Shown: positions 52,364-60,510 of the stretch, piece after piece
Layout: each line of letters starts with the position of its first letter
Position numbering within the stretch: position 1 is the stretch's first letter
Source of the DNA: Methanobacteriota archaeon
GTDB taxonomy: Archaea; Thermoplasmatota; E2; DHVEG-1
Direction of reading: 5' to 3'
NCBI GenBank assembly: GCA_903877165.1
Contig: CAIRCU010000034.1
Span: 1 to 64,000 of the forward strand
Length of the DNA: 64,000 nucleotides
Notes under the pieces: model-generated
Databases searched by the model: none
The model's input: only the letters and a program-made list of their open reading frames with translations
What the model was told of the DNA's origin: nothing
Made by a program: the position numbers and the translations under genes

Positions 52364-52753
52364 TCACTTGCGGTGGAACACGTAGAGGGTCGGGATCTTC
52401 TTCTTTTTCCCGGTCCAGTACCCGCAGGAGGGACATTTGAACTCCAGCGTGACCTCGCCTCCATACAGCGTCAGATTCTTCACCCGATCCAACGGCGCGC
52501 AACAGACCGGGCAGCGATGCATGAGCTTCTCGGGGTCGCCCTCACGGCTGTGAATCTCGATGCGTGCAACCCCGGACTGCAGGGCAAGAAGCCGCAGGCG
52601 TGGCTCACTGACCAGGTACCGTTTCTTCTTGGAGTGAAGCTCCTTTTCGACCAGTCCCTTCAGGCGATGCTGGGAAGTCACGGTGGGGTACTTCTGCATC
52701 ACCTTCCGAAGAGCGGCCAGGATCTGCTCGTCCCTAGGGACGTGATACTCCAT
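52364..52753 (-). CDS. Zinc-ribbon protein with helical N-terminal domain, function unknown
   Basis: A 129-residue protein from the ATG at 52753; the TATA-like GTTATAAG at about 52779-52786 makes this message nearly leaderless. The first part (VPRDEQILAALRKVMQKYPTVTSQHRLKGLVEKELHSK) looks like a helical DNA- or RNA-binding region, followed by a beta strand and the zinc pairs CPVC and CPSC with an intervening GGEVTLEFK. The C-terminus is basic (GKKKKIPTLYVFHRK). I recall similar archaeal proteins but cannot name them. A role in transcription or RNA handling is possible. Confidence 0.72.
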   Translation of the reverse strand: MEYHVPRDEQILAALRKVMQKYPTVTSQHRLKGLVEKELHSKKKRYLVSEPRLRLLALQSGVARIEIHSREGDPEKLMHRCPVCCAPLDRVKNLTLYGGEVTLEFKCPSCGYWTGKKKKIPTLYVFHRK

Positions 52754-52787
52754 GAAGCTGGGAATCACCCTGACCACTTATAACGTT

Positions 52788-53567
52788 TTACAGCTGAATA
52801 GTCCGCAGCAGATCCGTGCGCGTCACCATGCCGATCAGCCGGTCATGCTCCAGGATAGGAAGCGACCCGATGTTGTGCTGCAACATAGTCTGCGCGGCAG
52901 CAGCGGCTGACAGTTGCGGGATCGCCCAGACTACCGGGGCGCGCATCACGTCTCGCACCAGCATTTCATCCAGGTACCGGTTCTGATGACCCAGCGGCAC
53001 ATCCTTGACTTTTGCGAACGCCAATGCGATTTCAAAATCCGAGATCATCCCGACCAGAGTCTTCTGATCGCTCAGTACCGGCAGCCTGGCGATGTTCTTG
53101 TCGATCAGCAGCCGTCGGGCGTGGATGACGCGGTCCTCCGGGGTCGCGGTGATGATATGCGACTTCATCATGGAGGAGACCGGCACCCTGCTCTTTACTA
53201 GAGGCAGGAGGTTGGCTTTTGTGATGACACCGACGAGCTTGCCGCCGTTCAGCACCGGCAGCATCGTCGGCCCGGGCTCGCCGACCGTCCGCAGGATATC
53301 CTGCACGTCATCATCAGGAGCAATGTACGGAATGTCTTTCTCAATGACCGACGAGGCGTGGAGCCGTGACGCGGTGATTGCTCGCTTCCGAATCGACCCC
53401 AGTTTATGGGCGATGGTGTTATCGGACACGATCCCAAGGAAACTCTTCTCATCAATCACCGGAAGCTTGGTGATGGCATGTTTCTTCATCAGTTCCAGGA
53501 CGTACGTCAGGCTATCGTTCTTCCCTACGGTGATAACCTTGGTGGTCATGATCTGTTCTATTTTCAT
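52788..53567 (-). CDS. Protein with four CBS domains
   Basis: A 259-residue cytoplasmic protein made of tandem CBS repeats, which bind adenosyl nucleotides and regulate partner proteins. Repeats begin at IEQIMTTKVITVGKNDSL, and each ends with a LPVIDEKSFLGIV/LPVLNGGKLVGVI/LPVLSDQKTLVGMI/LPILEHDRLIGMV type block (residues about 45, 110, 175, 240). The start at 53567 has a GGAGGG ribosome site just upstream. No enzyme domain is fused. The regulated partner is unknown; the flanking genes are a zinc protein and Hjc. Confidence 0.92.
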   Translation of the reverse strand: MKIEQIMTTKVITVGKNDSLTYVLELMKKHAITKLPVIDEKSFLGIVSDNTIAHKLGSIRKRAITASRLHASSVIEKDIPYIAPDDDVQDILRTVGEPGPTMLPVLNGGKLVGVITKANLLPLVKSRVPVSSMMKSHIITATPEDRVIHARRLLIDKNIARLPVLSDQKTLVGMISDFEIALAFAKVKDVPLGHQNRYLDEMLVRDVMRAPVVWAIPQLSAAAAAQTMLQHNIGSLPILEHDRLIGMVTRTDLLRTIQL

Positions 53568-53717
53568 ACAGGAGCCCTCCATAGAGGTCATACGGAATAT
53601 ACAACGATTCGAGGCGCTGTTAATGAGTCATCTGGCATGGTCCCAAACATCCCTACTCTCAAAACCCTAGTTTATCCCAAATCATTAAAAGATTCACCGG
53701 TATTTTACCTTTATCCT

Positions 53718-54227
53718 ATGAGCAGCGCCTACGAACGGGAACTGAAAGGCATTCTCGAGGGCGACGAGCAGGTCCTCTCCAAGGTGACGCATTCCTGTTC
53801 CGTGACGGAAAAGGAGAACTACCACCGGATCCTCACCAAGCCCTTCATCGTCGTCCGTGCAGCAGGTTCGCTCGGCGTCGACCTCGTCGCACTCCGCGGC
53901 GACATCTCGTTCCTCATCGAAGTCAAATCCAGCCTCGAGCCGACCCTGCACTTCAGCAGCGTCGAAGGAAAACTCCAGCGACAGGCAGAGAACATGCGCC
54001 ATGGCTGCGAGAAGACCAAGACGCTGCCGGTCTACGCCTTCCGCTACAAAGGCTTCCGCGGCGACATGTGGCGGCTGTTCACCTTCGACCTCCCCATCCT
54101 GGAAGGCCGCGCGCAGATCCTTAACCGGCACCTGCCTAAACTAGCGAAAAGCAAGCAGGGCAACTACGTGATGCGCTGGGAGGACGGCCTCCCCTGCTCC
54201 GAGTTCGTCTCGTACCTCTGCCGCTGA
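53718..54227 (+). CDS. hjc: Holliday junction resolvase Hjc
   Basis: A 169-residue archaeal nuclease that resolves four-way DNA junctions. Catalytic residues of the PD-(D/E)xK fold are in place: Glu6/Glu8 near the N-terminus, Asp55 in GSLGVDLVAL, and Glu68-Val-Lys70 in LIEVKSS. A TATA-like TTAAAAGA (about 53686-53693) puts the transcription start near the ATG at 53718. A longer frame upstream overlaps the CBS gene on the other strand and is not supported. It is a single gene before uspA. Confidence 0.92.
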   Translation: MSSAYERELKGILEGDEQVLSKVTHSCSVTEKENYHRILTKPFIVVRAAGSLGVDLVALRGDISFLIEVKSSLEPTLHFSSVEGKLQRQAENMRHGCEKTKTLPVYAFRYKGFRGDMWRLFTFDLPILEGRAQILNRHLPKLAKSKQGNYVMRWEDGLPCSEFVSYLCR

Positions 54228-54276
54228 AACAACCAAAACCAAATCTTTTTAGCACGGTTCCTGTATATGACCCCGC

Positions 54277-54717
54277 ATGAAACGACTCCTGATTGCCTAC
54301 GATGGGTCCGACGCCTCACAAAAAGCACTGGACACCGCCGTGAACTGCTCCCAACCCCAAGATGAGATTGTCCTCCTCACCGTCATCCCCGCCGCTCTCG
54401 TGGAATCCACCTTCACCAACATGCTGCTGCCCACTATTGATCTCAGCCAAGTCATCCAACCCGGGACGTTCAAAGAAAAAGCCATGGAGAACCTCTCCAA
54501 GGTCGCCAAACAAATCGAAAGCAAGGTCAGCAAAGTCGACGTTGTCGTCGAGGCCGGCGACCCCGCGGACGAAATCCTGCTGATTGCCAAGAAGTACGAC
54601 GCGGACATCGTACTCATCGGGTTCAAAGGTTACGGCAAAGAAGGCCGGTTCCTGCTCGGCAGCGTCACGGACAAGGTCGTCCGACACGCCAGCCGTAGCG
54701 TACTCGTCGTCCGCTAA
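54277..54717 (+). CDS. Universal stress protein (UspA family)
   Basis: A 146-residue small Rossmann-like protein. The N-terminal LLIAYDGSDASQKALDTAV and C-terminal ADIVLIGFKGYGKEGRFLLGSVTDKVVRHASRSVLVVR blocks define the family, and the GxxGxGxxGRFxxGSVT-like loop suggests ATP binding. Function in archaea is poorly defined. It is 2 bases before the next start, and so probably lies in an operon with CoaBC and pantoate kinase. Confidence 0.93.
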   Translation: MKRLLIAYDGSDASQKALDTAVNCSQPQDEIVLLTVIPAALVESTFTNMLLPTIDLSQVIQPGTFKEKAMENLSKVAKQIESKVSKVDVVVEAGDPADEILLIAKKYDADIVLIGFKGYGKEGRFLLGSVTDKVVRHASRSVLVVR

Positions 54718-54719
54718 CC

Positions 54720-55943
54720 ATGTGGAAAGGTATGCATCCAGCCGAAGACCTCAAAGGGACGTCCAGCATCACGCTTCAAGGCAAGCGCATCCTTTTCGGC
54801 GTGACCGGCAGCATCGCAGCTGTCGAGTCCGTCCGCCTCGCCAGAGAACTTATCCGCCATGGGGCAGAAGTCTACCCAATCATGACGCCTGCGGCAACCC
54901 GCATCATCCATCCCGACGCCCTAGAGTTCGCCACCGGCCATAAAACAGTGACCCAGCTCTCCGGCCAAGTGGAGCACGTGCAATGGTGCGGCATGGTCCC
55001 GGACCCCGTCCACCTCATCGTCCTCCCAGGCTGTACAGCGAACACTATTTCTAAGATAGCGCACGGCATCGACGACACCCCGGTCACCACCTGCGTGACG
55101 ACCGCGCTCGGCTCACACATCCCAATCCTCATCATCCCAGCCATGCATGGATCGATGTACTCAAACCAGTTCGTGCAGCGCAGCATCAAAACCTGCCAGG
55201 AAGCGGGCATCGTTATCCTGGAGCCACGGCTGGATCGGACCAAAGCGAAACTCCCGGATTTCTCCACGATTATCTCTACGGTCATCCGATTGCTCTCACC
55301 GATGGCCCTCGCAGGGAAGCGGCTGCTGATTATCGGCGGCGCGACCGCCGAGGCAGTCGACGACATCCGGCTTCTGACCAATCGCAGCTCTGGGAAAATG
55401 GCGGTGGCGCTCGCGGTCGCAGCCTATGAGAACGGGGCGGTCGTCGACCTGTGGTACGGCAACGCGACAGAGCCGGTCCCACTCTTCATCAACCTCACGC
55501 CGTTCACAAGCACCCAGGATCTCCTCACGCTCGCCAGACAAAAATCGGTGGGCGCATACAATGGCATCATCCTCTGCGCCGCCATCGCTAATTACATCCC
55601 TGACCGAACAAAGGGAAAGATCCCCTCCGGGAAACCAGAGCTGGTCCTGACGTGTCATCCCGCACCAAAAGTCCTTGATGTCCTCCGGAAGCGTGCACCA
55701 TCGGTCCCTCTGATTGCCTTTAAGGCCGAAGTACAAAAGGCGCAGCTTCGGCGCAAGGCCCAGCAGCTCGTCACGCGCTACCAGCTGCAGGGAGCCGTTG
55801 GCAACACGTTAGCAGCATTCGGTGCGCAGGAAACCGAGATTTTGATGCTTCCCCGGAAGGGAAAAGCGGTCTGGAAAAAAGGCACAAAACCCATCCTCGC
55901 TCAAGAAATCCTAAAAACCTTTGAACGATTCTTCGTTCGTTGA
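54720..55943 (+). CDS. coaBC: Phosphopantothenoylcysteine decarboxylase / phosphopantothenate-cysteine ligase
   Basis: A 407-residue bifunctional CoA-biosynthesis enzyme. The FMN-binding decarboxylase half (residues about 15-190) has ILFGVTGSIAAVESVRLARELIRHG, LPGCTANTISKIAHGIDDTPVTT and the PAMHGSMY substrate motif. The ligase half includes RLLIIGGATAEAVDDIRLLTNRSSGKM and the ANYIPDRTKGKIPSGK region. The ATG at 54720 is three bases after uspA; an internal ATG at 54732 is also possible. Pantoate kinase starts five bases after its stop. With the gene at 39236, this covers three steps of archaeal CoA synthesis. Confidence 0.93.
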   Translation: MWKGMHPAEDLKGTSSITLQGKRILFGVTGSIAAVESVRLARELIRHGAEVYPIMTPAATRIIHPDALEFATGHKTVTQLSGQVEHVQWCGMVPDPVHLIVLPGCTANTISKIAHGIDDTPVTTCVTTALGSHIPILIIPAMHGSMYSNQFVQRSIKTCQEAGIVILEPRLDRTKAKLPDFSTIISTVIRLLSPMALAGKRLLIIGGATAEAVDDIRLLTNRSSGKMAVALAVAAYENGAVVDLWYGNATEPVPLFINLTPFTSTQDLLTLARQKSVGAYNGIILCAAIANYIPDRTKGKIPSGKPELVLTCHPAPKVLDVLRKRAPSVPLIAFKAEVQKAQLRRKAQQLVTRYQLQGAVGNTLAAFGAQETEILMLPRKGKAVWKKGTKPILAQEILKTFERFFVR

Positions 55944-55947
55944 GAGC

Positions 55948-56817
55948 ATGGAAGCCGCGGCCTTCGTCCCGGGTCACATCTCGGCATTTTTCGAGCCTGT
56001 TTTTTCTGCACAGCACCTCGATCGAACAGGATCACGTGGAGCCGGACTCTCCCTCACCCTCGGGGCGAGAAGCACCGTGACATGCAAACCGTCGAGCGTG
56101 CAGTACCTCGATGTGATCTTGAACGGGAAAATCTCGGCGGCACCGGTCACGAAGCTTGCCTGCAAATATCTCATCGGAGACTCACTCTATACTGTATCCA
56201 TTAAAACGGACTATGCCCTCCCTGTCAGTCAGGGGTTCGGGATGAGTGCGGCCGGCTCTTTTAGCGCTGCACTTGCGCTCGCCCGTCTCCTCGCTCAACC
56301 ACAGCATGAGGCGCTGCGGGCTGCGCATTACGCGGAAGTCCAGCTGCGCACCGGCCTTGGGGACGTCGTCGCAAGCTATATAGGCGGCATCGAGATCCGC
56401 CGGGAACCAGGGCTTCCCCCCTGGGGCATGCTGGAACATATCCCCGGGAATTACGAGGTTGTCCTCTGCGTAGTCGGGGAGAAGATCAAGACCAAGGATG
56501 TCCTCTCGGACCCGGTAAAACTCAAGAAGATCGCGTCGGTCGGGAAACGGTGCACCCAGCAGCTGCTGGAACATCCTTCGGTTGAGAACCTGGTCCGCCT
56601 CGGGCAGCGCTTCACTAAAGACACCGGGCTTGCCAGCGAACAGGTCCAGGAGGCAATCGACGCCGCATCCCCATTTGGGCTTGCTTCCATGTGCATGTTG
56701 GGCAACGCCGTGTTCGCCATCGGCAACACCCCGATGCTGAAGAAAACCCTGGAAGTGTTCGGCAACGTCTGGGTTTGCGAAATCGACTCAGCCGGAGCGC
56801 GACTCATCGAAAAATGA
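55948..56817 (+). CDS. Pantoate kinase (archaeal, GHMP family)
   Basis: A 289-residue kinase phosphorylating pantoate, the first archaea-specific step to CoA. The COG1829 pattern is present: AAFVPGHISAFFEPVF, DRTGSRGAGLSLTLG, the GHMP phosphate loop VSQGFGMSAAGSFSAALALAR and GLGDVVASYIGGIEIRREPG. The ATG at 55948 is four bases after the coaBC stop. The final segment (EIDSAGARLIEK) is typical. The product is the substrate of the ligase at 39236. Confidence 0.93.
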   Translation: MEAAAFVPGHISAFFEPVFSAQHLDRTGSRGAGLSLTLGARSTVTCKPSSVQYLDVILNGKISAAPVTKLACKYLIGDSLYTVSIKTDYALPVSQGFGMSAAGSFSAALALARLLAQPQHEALRAAHYAEVQLRTGLGDVVASYIGGIEIRREPGLPPWGMLEHIPGNYEVVLCVVGEKIKTKDVLSDPVKLKKIASVGKRCTQQLLEHPSVENLVRLGQRFTKDTGLASEQVQEAIDAASPFGLASMCMLGNAVFAIGNTPMLKKTLEVFGNVWVCEIDSAGARLIEK

Positions 56818-56842
56818 GCAGCAGACAAAGAAAGAAGTCTCG

Positions 56843-57754
56843 TTATTTTTGAAGATACAAGGCGCGGTACCGCTCCCATGTGCGGTCTATATGATTCTCG
56901 ATGACCTTGAGCTTCTCCTCGTCCCGCTGCGGCTTGAACAGATGGCTGAACCGCCCCTGATGTTTAATCCAGTCCTCGACGGGTTTACGCGGCACCTTCT
57001 TCTCCAGGAGAAGCTTGCTTTTCCCCGAGAACGTCATCACGTCGTTCTCGCACTCCCACATTGCCCAGGCGCCGCAGTCCACTGCAAGCCTGCCCATCTC
57101 CACGGTGCTATCCATGCTGAACCGCCAGCCGGGTGGGCACGGGGCGAGGATCTCGATGTACTTCGGCCCCTTGATGGTCTTTGCTTTCATGACCTTCGCG
57201 TACACGTCCTCCGGGTAGCTGATACAGGTCTGCGCCGCGTACGGGATGTGATGCGCAAGAACAATCTCCCCCATCTCCTTGCGGAACTCGGCCTTCCCGC
57301 CGACCGTAGTCGTCGTCCACGCCGCGTACGGCGTCGCGCCGCTCCTCTGGATCCCGGTGTTCGAATAAATCTGATTGTTGTAGCAGATGTAGATGAAGTT
57401 CGTCCCCCGCTCAAACGCACCGGACAGCGCCTGTAGCCCGATGTCGTACGTCCCGCCGTCACCCGCCCAGGCGACGACAGTGATGTCCTCGCGGCCTTGC
57501 TTGCGTAGCGCGGCCTCAACACCGGAGGCGCCTGCTGCTGCAGCCTCAAACGCGATGTTCATCACCGGCACATCAAACGACGTATGAGGATAGAGGCTTT
57601 CGATGACCGCGGTGCAGCATGCGGGGATGACCATCACCGTCTTCTTCCCCAAGGCTTTTAACACGAGCCGCAACCCCATGGTCGCTGGGCAGCCCGGGCA
57701 CGCAGCGTTCCCCTGGAGCATGCATTCTTCTACTGGGATGTCCTTGATCGCCAT
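56843..57754 (-). CDS. porB: Pyruvate:ferredoxin oxidoreductase, beta subunit
   Basis: A 303-residue subunit that binds thiamine diphosphate. Motifs are the GNAACPGCPATMGLRLVLKALG start with its iron-sulfur cysteines, VAWAGDGGTYDIGLQALSGAFERG (TPP and magnesium), NNQIYSNTGIQRSGATPYAAWTTT and the ILAPCPPGWRF block. The order gamma-delta-alpha-beta, all on the minus strand with little or no gap, matches the archaeal four-subunit enzyme. It converts pyruvate, CoA and oxidised ferredoxin to acetyl-CoA and CO2. Confidence 0.97.
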   Translation of the reverse strand: MAIKDIPVEECMLQGNAACPGCPATMGLRLVLKALGKKTVMVIPACCTAVIESLYPHTSFDVPVMNIAFEAAAAGASGVEAALRKQGREDITVVAWAGDGGTYDIGLQALSGAFERGTNFIYICYNNQIYSNTGIQRSGATPYAAWTTTTVGGKAEFRKEMGEIVLAHHIPYAAQTCISYPEDVYAKVMKAKTIKGPKYIEILAPCPPGWRFSMDSTVEMGRLAVDCGAWAMWECENDVMTFSGKSKLLLEKKVPRKPVEDWIKHQGRFSHLFKPQRDEEKLKVIENHIDRTWERYRALYLQK

Positions 57755-57755
57755 G

Positions 57756-58916
57756 TTACCGATCCTCCTCCACGCCGTACCAGAGTTGATGCGCTGCTTT
57801 TCCCGTCATAGCTTTTTCCACCATGGTTTCGATGTCCTGGTAGGTGACGTCTTTGCCTCCCAGACCGGCGATATAACCCTGCACGGATGTCTCTGGGATG
57901 CCGGAGACTGCAGCTTTGGTCTCCGTGAAGAGCGCGCCTTCGTTGCCGACGGAGATGTTCCGGTCGATGACGATAAGCTGCGCCTGCTTCCCGAGAGCGA
58001 TGATGTCCTCTGTTGGGAATGGGCGGAAGACGCGGACTCTCGCCAAGCCGACTTTATGGCCTTTACTCCGAAGCTCCTTAATCGCAATCTTGCTTTCCGC
58101 GCCGATCGCACCCATCGCAAGTAAGATGTACTCCGCGTCCTCACACTCGAAGTATTCGATGAGGTCGCCGTGGAAAAACCCTGAGTGCTTCTTCCATTCC
58201 TTTGCGACCTGCGGGATGAGCTGCTTGGCCTGCATCTGCGCCTGCTGCATCGCGTAACGGACCTTGATGTACGAGTCCGGGCCAATGATGTTGCCGAAGG
58301 TCACAGGGTTTTCGATATCGAGTTTCCAGCCGGGTATGTACGGGCCGAGGAAATCGTCGACGGTGCGTTGCTCCGGAATCTCAGCCGGCATGGATGTGTG
58401 GGACAGGATGAAGGCATTGAGGTTGACCATGACAGGCAGCAGGATGTTCGCGTGCTCCGCGATCTTGAAGGCTTGAATGACGGTATCATAAATCTCTTGG
58501 TTGCTGCTGCAGTAGAACTGGATCCAGCCGGTGTCTCGCTGGGAGATCGAGTCGTTTTCATCGACCCAGATGTTCCAGCCTGGACCGATGACGCGGTTGA
58601 TGTTGCACATGACCACGGGCAGCCTGGCTAACGCCGCCCAGTGGAGCATCTCATGCATGAGGAGTAACCCATGGGACGAGGTCGCGGTGAACGTCCGCGA
58701 ACCTGCTGCGCTGGCGCCGATACAGGCACTCATGGCGGAATGCTCGCTTTCCACGCAGATGTATTCTCCGGTGAATTCTTTCTTAGCGTAGTATTCCGCG
58801 ATCGCCTCCACCAGCGTCGTCTGCGGGGTGATGGGGTAAGCGGCGACCACGTCGGGTTTGGCCATGATCGCGGCTTTCGCCGCGATGCGGTTCCCGGTGT
58901 CGATGACAATGCTCAT
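57756..58916 (-). CDS. porA: Pyruvate:ferredoxin oxidoreductase, alpha subunit
   Basis: A 386-residue subunit with the pyrimidine-binding and CoA-contact domains: AAYPITPQTTLVEAIAEYYAKKEFTGEYICVESEHSAMSACIGASAAGSRTFTATSSHGLLLMHEMLHWAALARLPVVM is the typical N-terminal region (cited only as landmarks at residues 24-100). LLAMGAIGAESKIAIKELRSKGHKVGLARVRVFRPFP and the VIDRNISVGNEGALFTE block follow. Its ATG overlaps the porD stop by four bases, and the porB start is two bases after its stop. Confidence 0.97.
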   Translation of the reverse strand: MSIVIDTGNRIAAKAAIMAKPDVVAAYPITPQTTLVEAIAEYYAKKEFTGEYICVESEHSAMSACIGASAAGSRTFTATSSHGLLLMHEMLHWAALARLPVVMCNINRVIGPGWNIWVDENDSISQRDTGWIQFYCSSNQEIYDTVIQAFKIAEHANILLPVMVNLNAFILSHTSMPAEIPEQRTVDDFLGPYIPGWKLDIENPVTFGNIIGPDSYIKVRYAMQQAQMQAKQLIPQVAKEWKKHSGFFHGDLIEYFECEDAEYILLAMGAIGAESKIAIKELRSKGHKVGLARVRVFRPFPTEDIIALGKQAQLIVIDRNISVGNEGALFTETKAAVSGIPETSVQGYIAGLGGKDVTYQDIETMVEKAMTGKAAHQLWYGVEEDR

Positions 58917-59185
58917 TCGTGTTCATCCTCCCGTTTCATGGTGATGGCTTTCACTGCGCATTCCTTGGCGCAGATGCCGCAGCCTTTGCAGTACTCGTAG
59001 TCGATGCTGATTGATCCGTCGGGTTCGCGTCGGATGCTGCCTTCCGGGCAATAAATCCAGCAGCGCAGGCATTTGACGCATTTGGCCTTGTCGAGTGTCG
59101 GTCGGAAGACCCGCCAGCTGCCGGTCTTGCCCATCGCTCCTTTCTTCGGGTATGAGATGGACGTGACGACGGCGTATTTCTTCAA
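58913..59185 (-). CDS. porD: Pyruvate:ferredoxin oxidoreductase, delta (ferredoxin-like) subunit, TTG start
   Basis: A 90-residue protein with two 4Fe-4S clusters: CVKCLRCWIYC and CKGCGICAKEC, which pass electrons from the catalytic subunits to ferredoxin. The start is TTG at 59185, overlapping the porG stop (TTTTGA) with a GAGGTG ribosome site five bases before; no ATG precedes the conserved SWRVFRP segment except an internal one. The operon order and spacing fit the archaeal enzyme. Confidence 0.94.
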   Translation of the reverse strand: MKKYAVVTSISYPKKGAMGKTGSWRVFRPTLDKAKCVKCLRCWIYCPEGSIRREPDGSISIDYEYCKGCGICAKECAVKAITMKREDEHE

Positions 59186-59763
59186 AAGTTCACCTCGGTC
59201 TTGGCGTAGGCGTCCTGGGTTGCTTGGACGTTGCGTTCTCGCAGTTCCGCTTTGCCTTCCCATTTGCTGCGGATGGCGTCTTGGATGGATGCGAGGGTGA
59301 CGCGGTCGAGGATGCGGGGGATTGAGCCGAGGATCGGGGTGTTGACGACGGGGATGCCGCCGACGCGGATGTCATGGGTGATGGCGATGCCGGTGGCGTC
59401 GACGGTCGCGACGTGGAATTGGTTGGAGAACGGGAAGTCTGTAGGTTTTTTCCGGGTGTTGATGAGGATGTTTCCCTGTGGTTTGAGTCCTTTGAGGACG
59501 TCAACGATGTCCAGGATGCTTTCGTCGAGGACGATGACGATGTCCGGGGTGTAGATTTCGCTGCGGAGGTGGATTTCGTCGCCGGAGATGCGGGCGAAGG
59601 CTCGGACAGGGGCGCCGCGTCGTTCTGCACCGAAGGAGGGGAATGCTTGGACGCCTTTGTTACCGTCTTGGTGAGCGGCGGTGGCTAGGAGATTCGCTGC
59701 GGTGACTGCGCCTTGTCCGCCTCGTCCGTGGAAAACGATTTCTATAAGGGTCTTTGAGGCCAC
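59182..59763 (-). CDS. porG: Pyruvate:ferredoxin oxidoreductase, gamma subunit
   Basis: A 193-residue subunit, first gene of the operon. Signature motifs are EIVFHGRGGQGAVTAANLLATAA, FPSFGAERRGAPVRAFARI and a VNTPILGS-type segment. It contributes to the CoA and electron-transfer architecture of the four-subunit oxidoreductase. A 70-base gap separates it from the thiamine-binding protein gene upstream; the TATA-like ATTATAG-type sequence is weak there. Confidence 0.96.
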   Translation of the reverse strand: MASKTLIEIVFHGRGGQGAVTAANLLATAAHQDGNKGVQAFPSFGAERRGAPVRAFARISGDEIHLRSEIYTPDIVIVLDESILDIVDVLKGLKPQGNILINTRKKPTDFPFSNQFHVATVDATGIAITHDIRVGGIPVVNTPILGSIPRILDRVTLASIQDAIRSKWEGKAELRERNVQATQDAYAKTEVNF

Positions 59764-59833
59764 AATCGATACCTTCCCGGAACTCGAAATACAGCTACCC
59801 CATATAACTGTTTTGACTGAAGAAAACCGCGGG

Positions 59834-60127
59834 TCACTTGGTGAGGGATTTGAGTTTGGTTTCGACGGTCGCGTTTTTGTCGCGGCGGTCGTCGATCTTC
59901 AGTTGTGTGATGACTCGTGATGCGCCAGCGGCGAGGACCGCGTTATGCGCTTTTTGGACTGCGGAAAATAAGGTGGGGAGGTCTGGGGATTCGATGACCG
60001 TGGCCATGGCGTTGGGGTAGATGGTGATGGTTTTTTCTGTTCGTAGGGTCTCAAGTACGAGGTTGACGTAGTGGCTGACGCTGGTGGATTGGCCGAGGGG
60101 GACGATGCTGAGCTGTGCGATGATCAT
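59834..60127 (-). CDS. MTH1187/YkoF-like thiamine-binding protein (UPF0045)
   Basis: A 97-residue protein with the ferredoxin-like fold of the MTH1187/UPF0045 family: IIAQLSIVPLGQSTSVSHYVNLVLETL, YPNAMATVIESPDLPTLFSAVQKAHNAVLAAGASRVITQLKIDDRRDK. Relatives bind thiamine or a metabolite. Thiamine diphosphate is the cofactor of the adjacent pyruvate oxidoreductase, which makes a link plausible, but binding by this protein is not shown by sequence alone. Confidence 0.9.
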   Translation of the reverse strand: MIIAQLSIVPLGQSTSVSHYVNLVLETLRTEKTITIYPNAMATVIESPDLPTLFSAVQKAHNAVLAAGASRVITQLKIDDRRDKNATVETKLKSLTK

Positions 60128-60196
60128 ACTGCTTGGTGAATTGGTGCCGGCTTCATGAACGTTCCCAAAATAATATATATTTTTATATATCTTTTC

Positions 60197-60442
60197 TTAG
60201 AGGAGCCTGCCGAGCGAGTCGCGGTCCCGAAGGACGTCTTCCTCGTGGACTTTGAAGTCCGTTTTATCCAGATCCATGATTTCCTGCTTGACGAGGTCGA
60301 GTATTCCAACGATGGAAATGATGCTCAGTTGCTTGTGGTACCTGCGGCACGATTTGATTAACTCTCCGTACAGACGGGTCTCCATCGCTTTATACTCTAG
60401 CATCTTCGGGCTGTCTAACACGTTCGCCTTGTCGTTCTCCAT
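60197..60442 (-). CDS. Small helical protein, function unknown
   Basis: An 81-residue protein, mostly alpha-helical and charged (KMLEYKAMETRLYGELIKSCRRYHKQLSIISIVGILDLVKQEIMDLDKTDFKVHEEDVLRDRDSLGRLL). A GAGGAAGTGG ribosome site and a GATATAAATG box (about 60472-60482) precede the ATG, so it is likely expressed. No family was recognised. It lies between the aminotransferase and the thiamine-binding protein, all on the minus strand. Confidence 0.65.
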   Translation of the reverse strand: MENDKANVLDSPKMLEYKAMETRLYGELIKSCRRYHKQLSIISIVGILDLVKQEIMDLDKTDFKVHEEDVLRDRDSLGRLL

Positions 60443-60510
60443 GGCTCCACTTCCTCGTAGTGAGAATGACGTATCGCATTTATATCAGTTTTTTTCAAGA
60501 AAAGAAGGAA

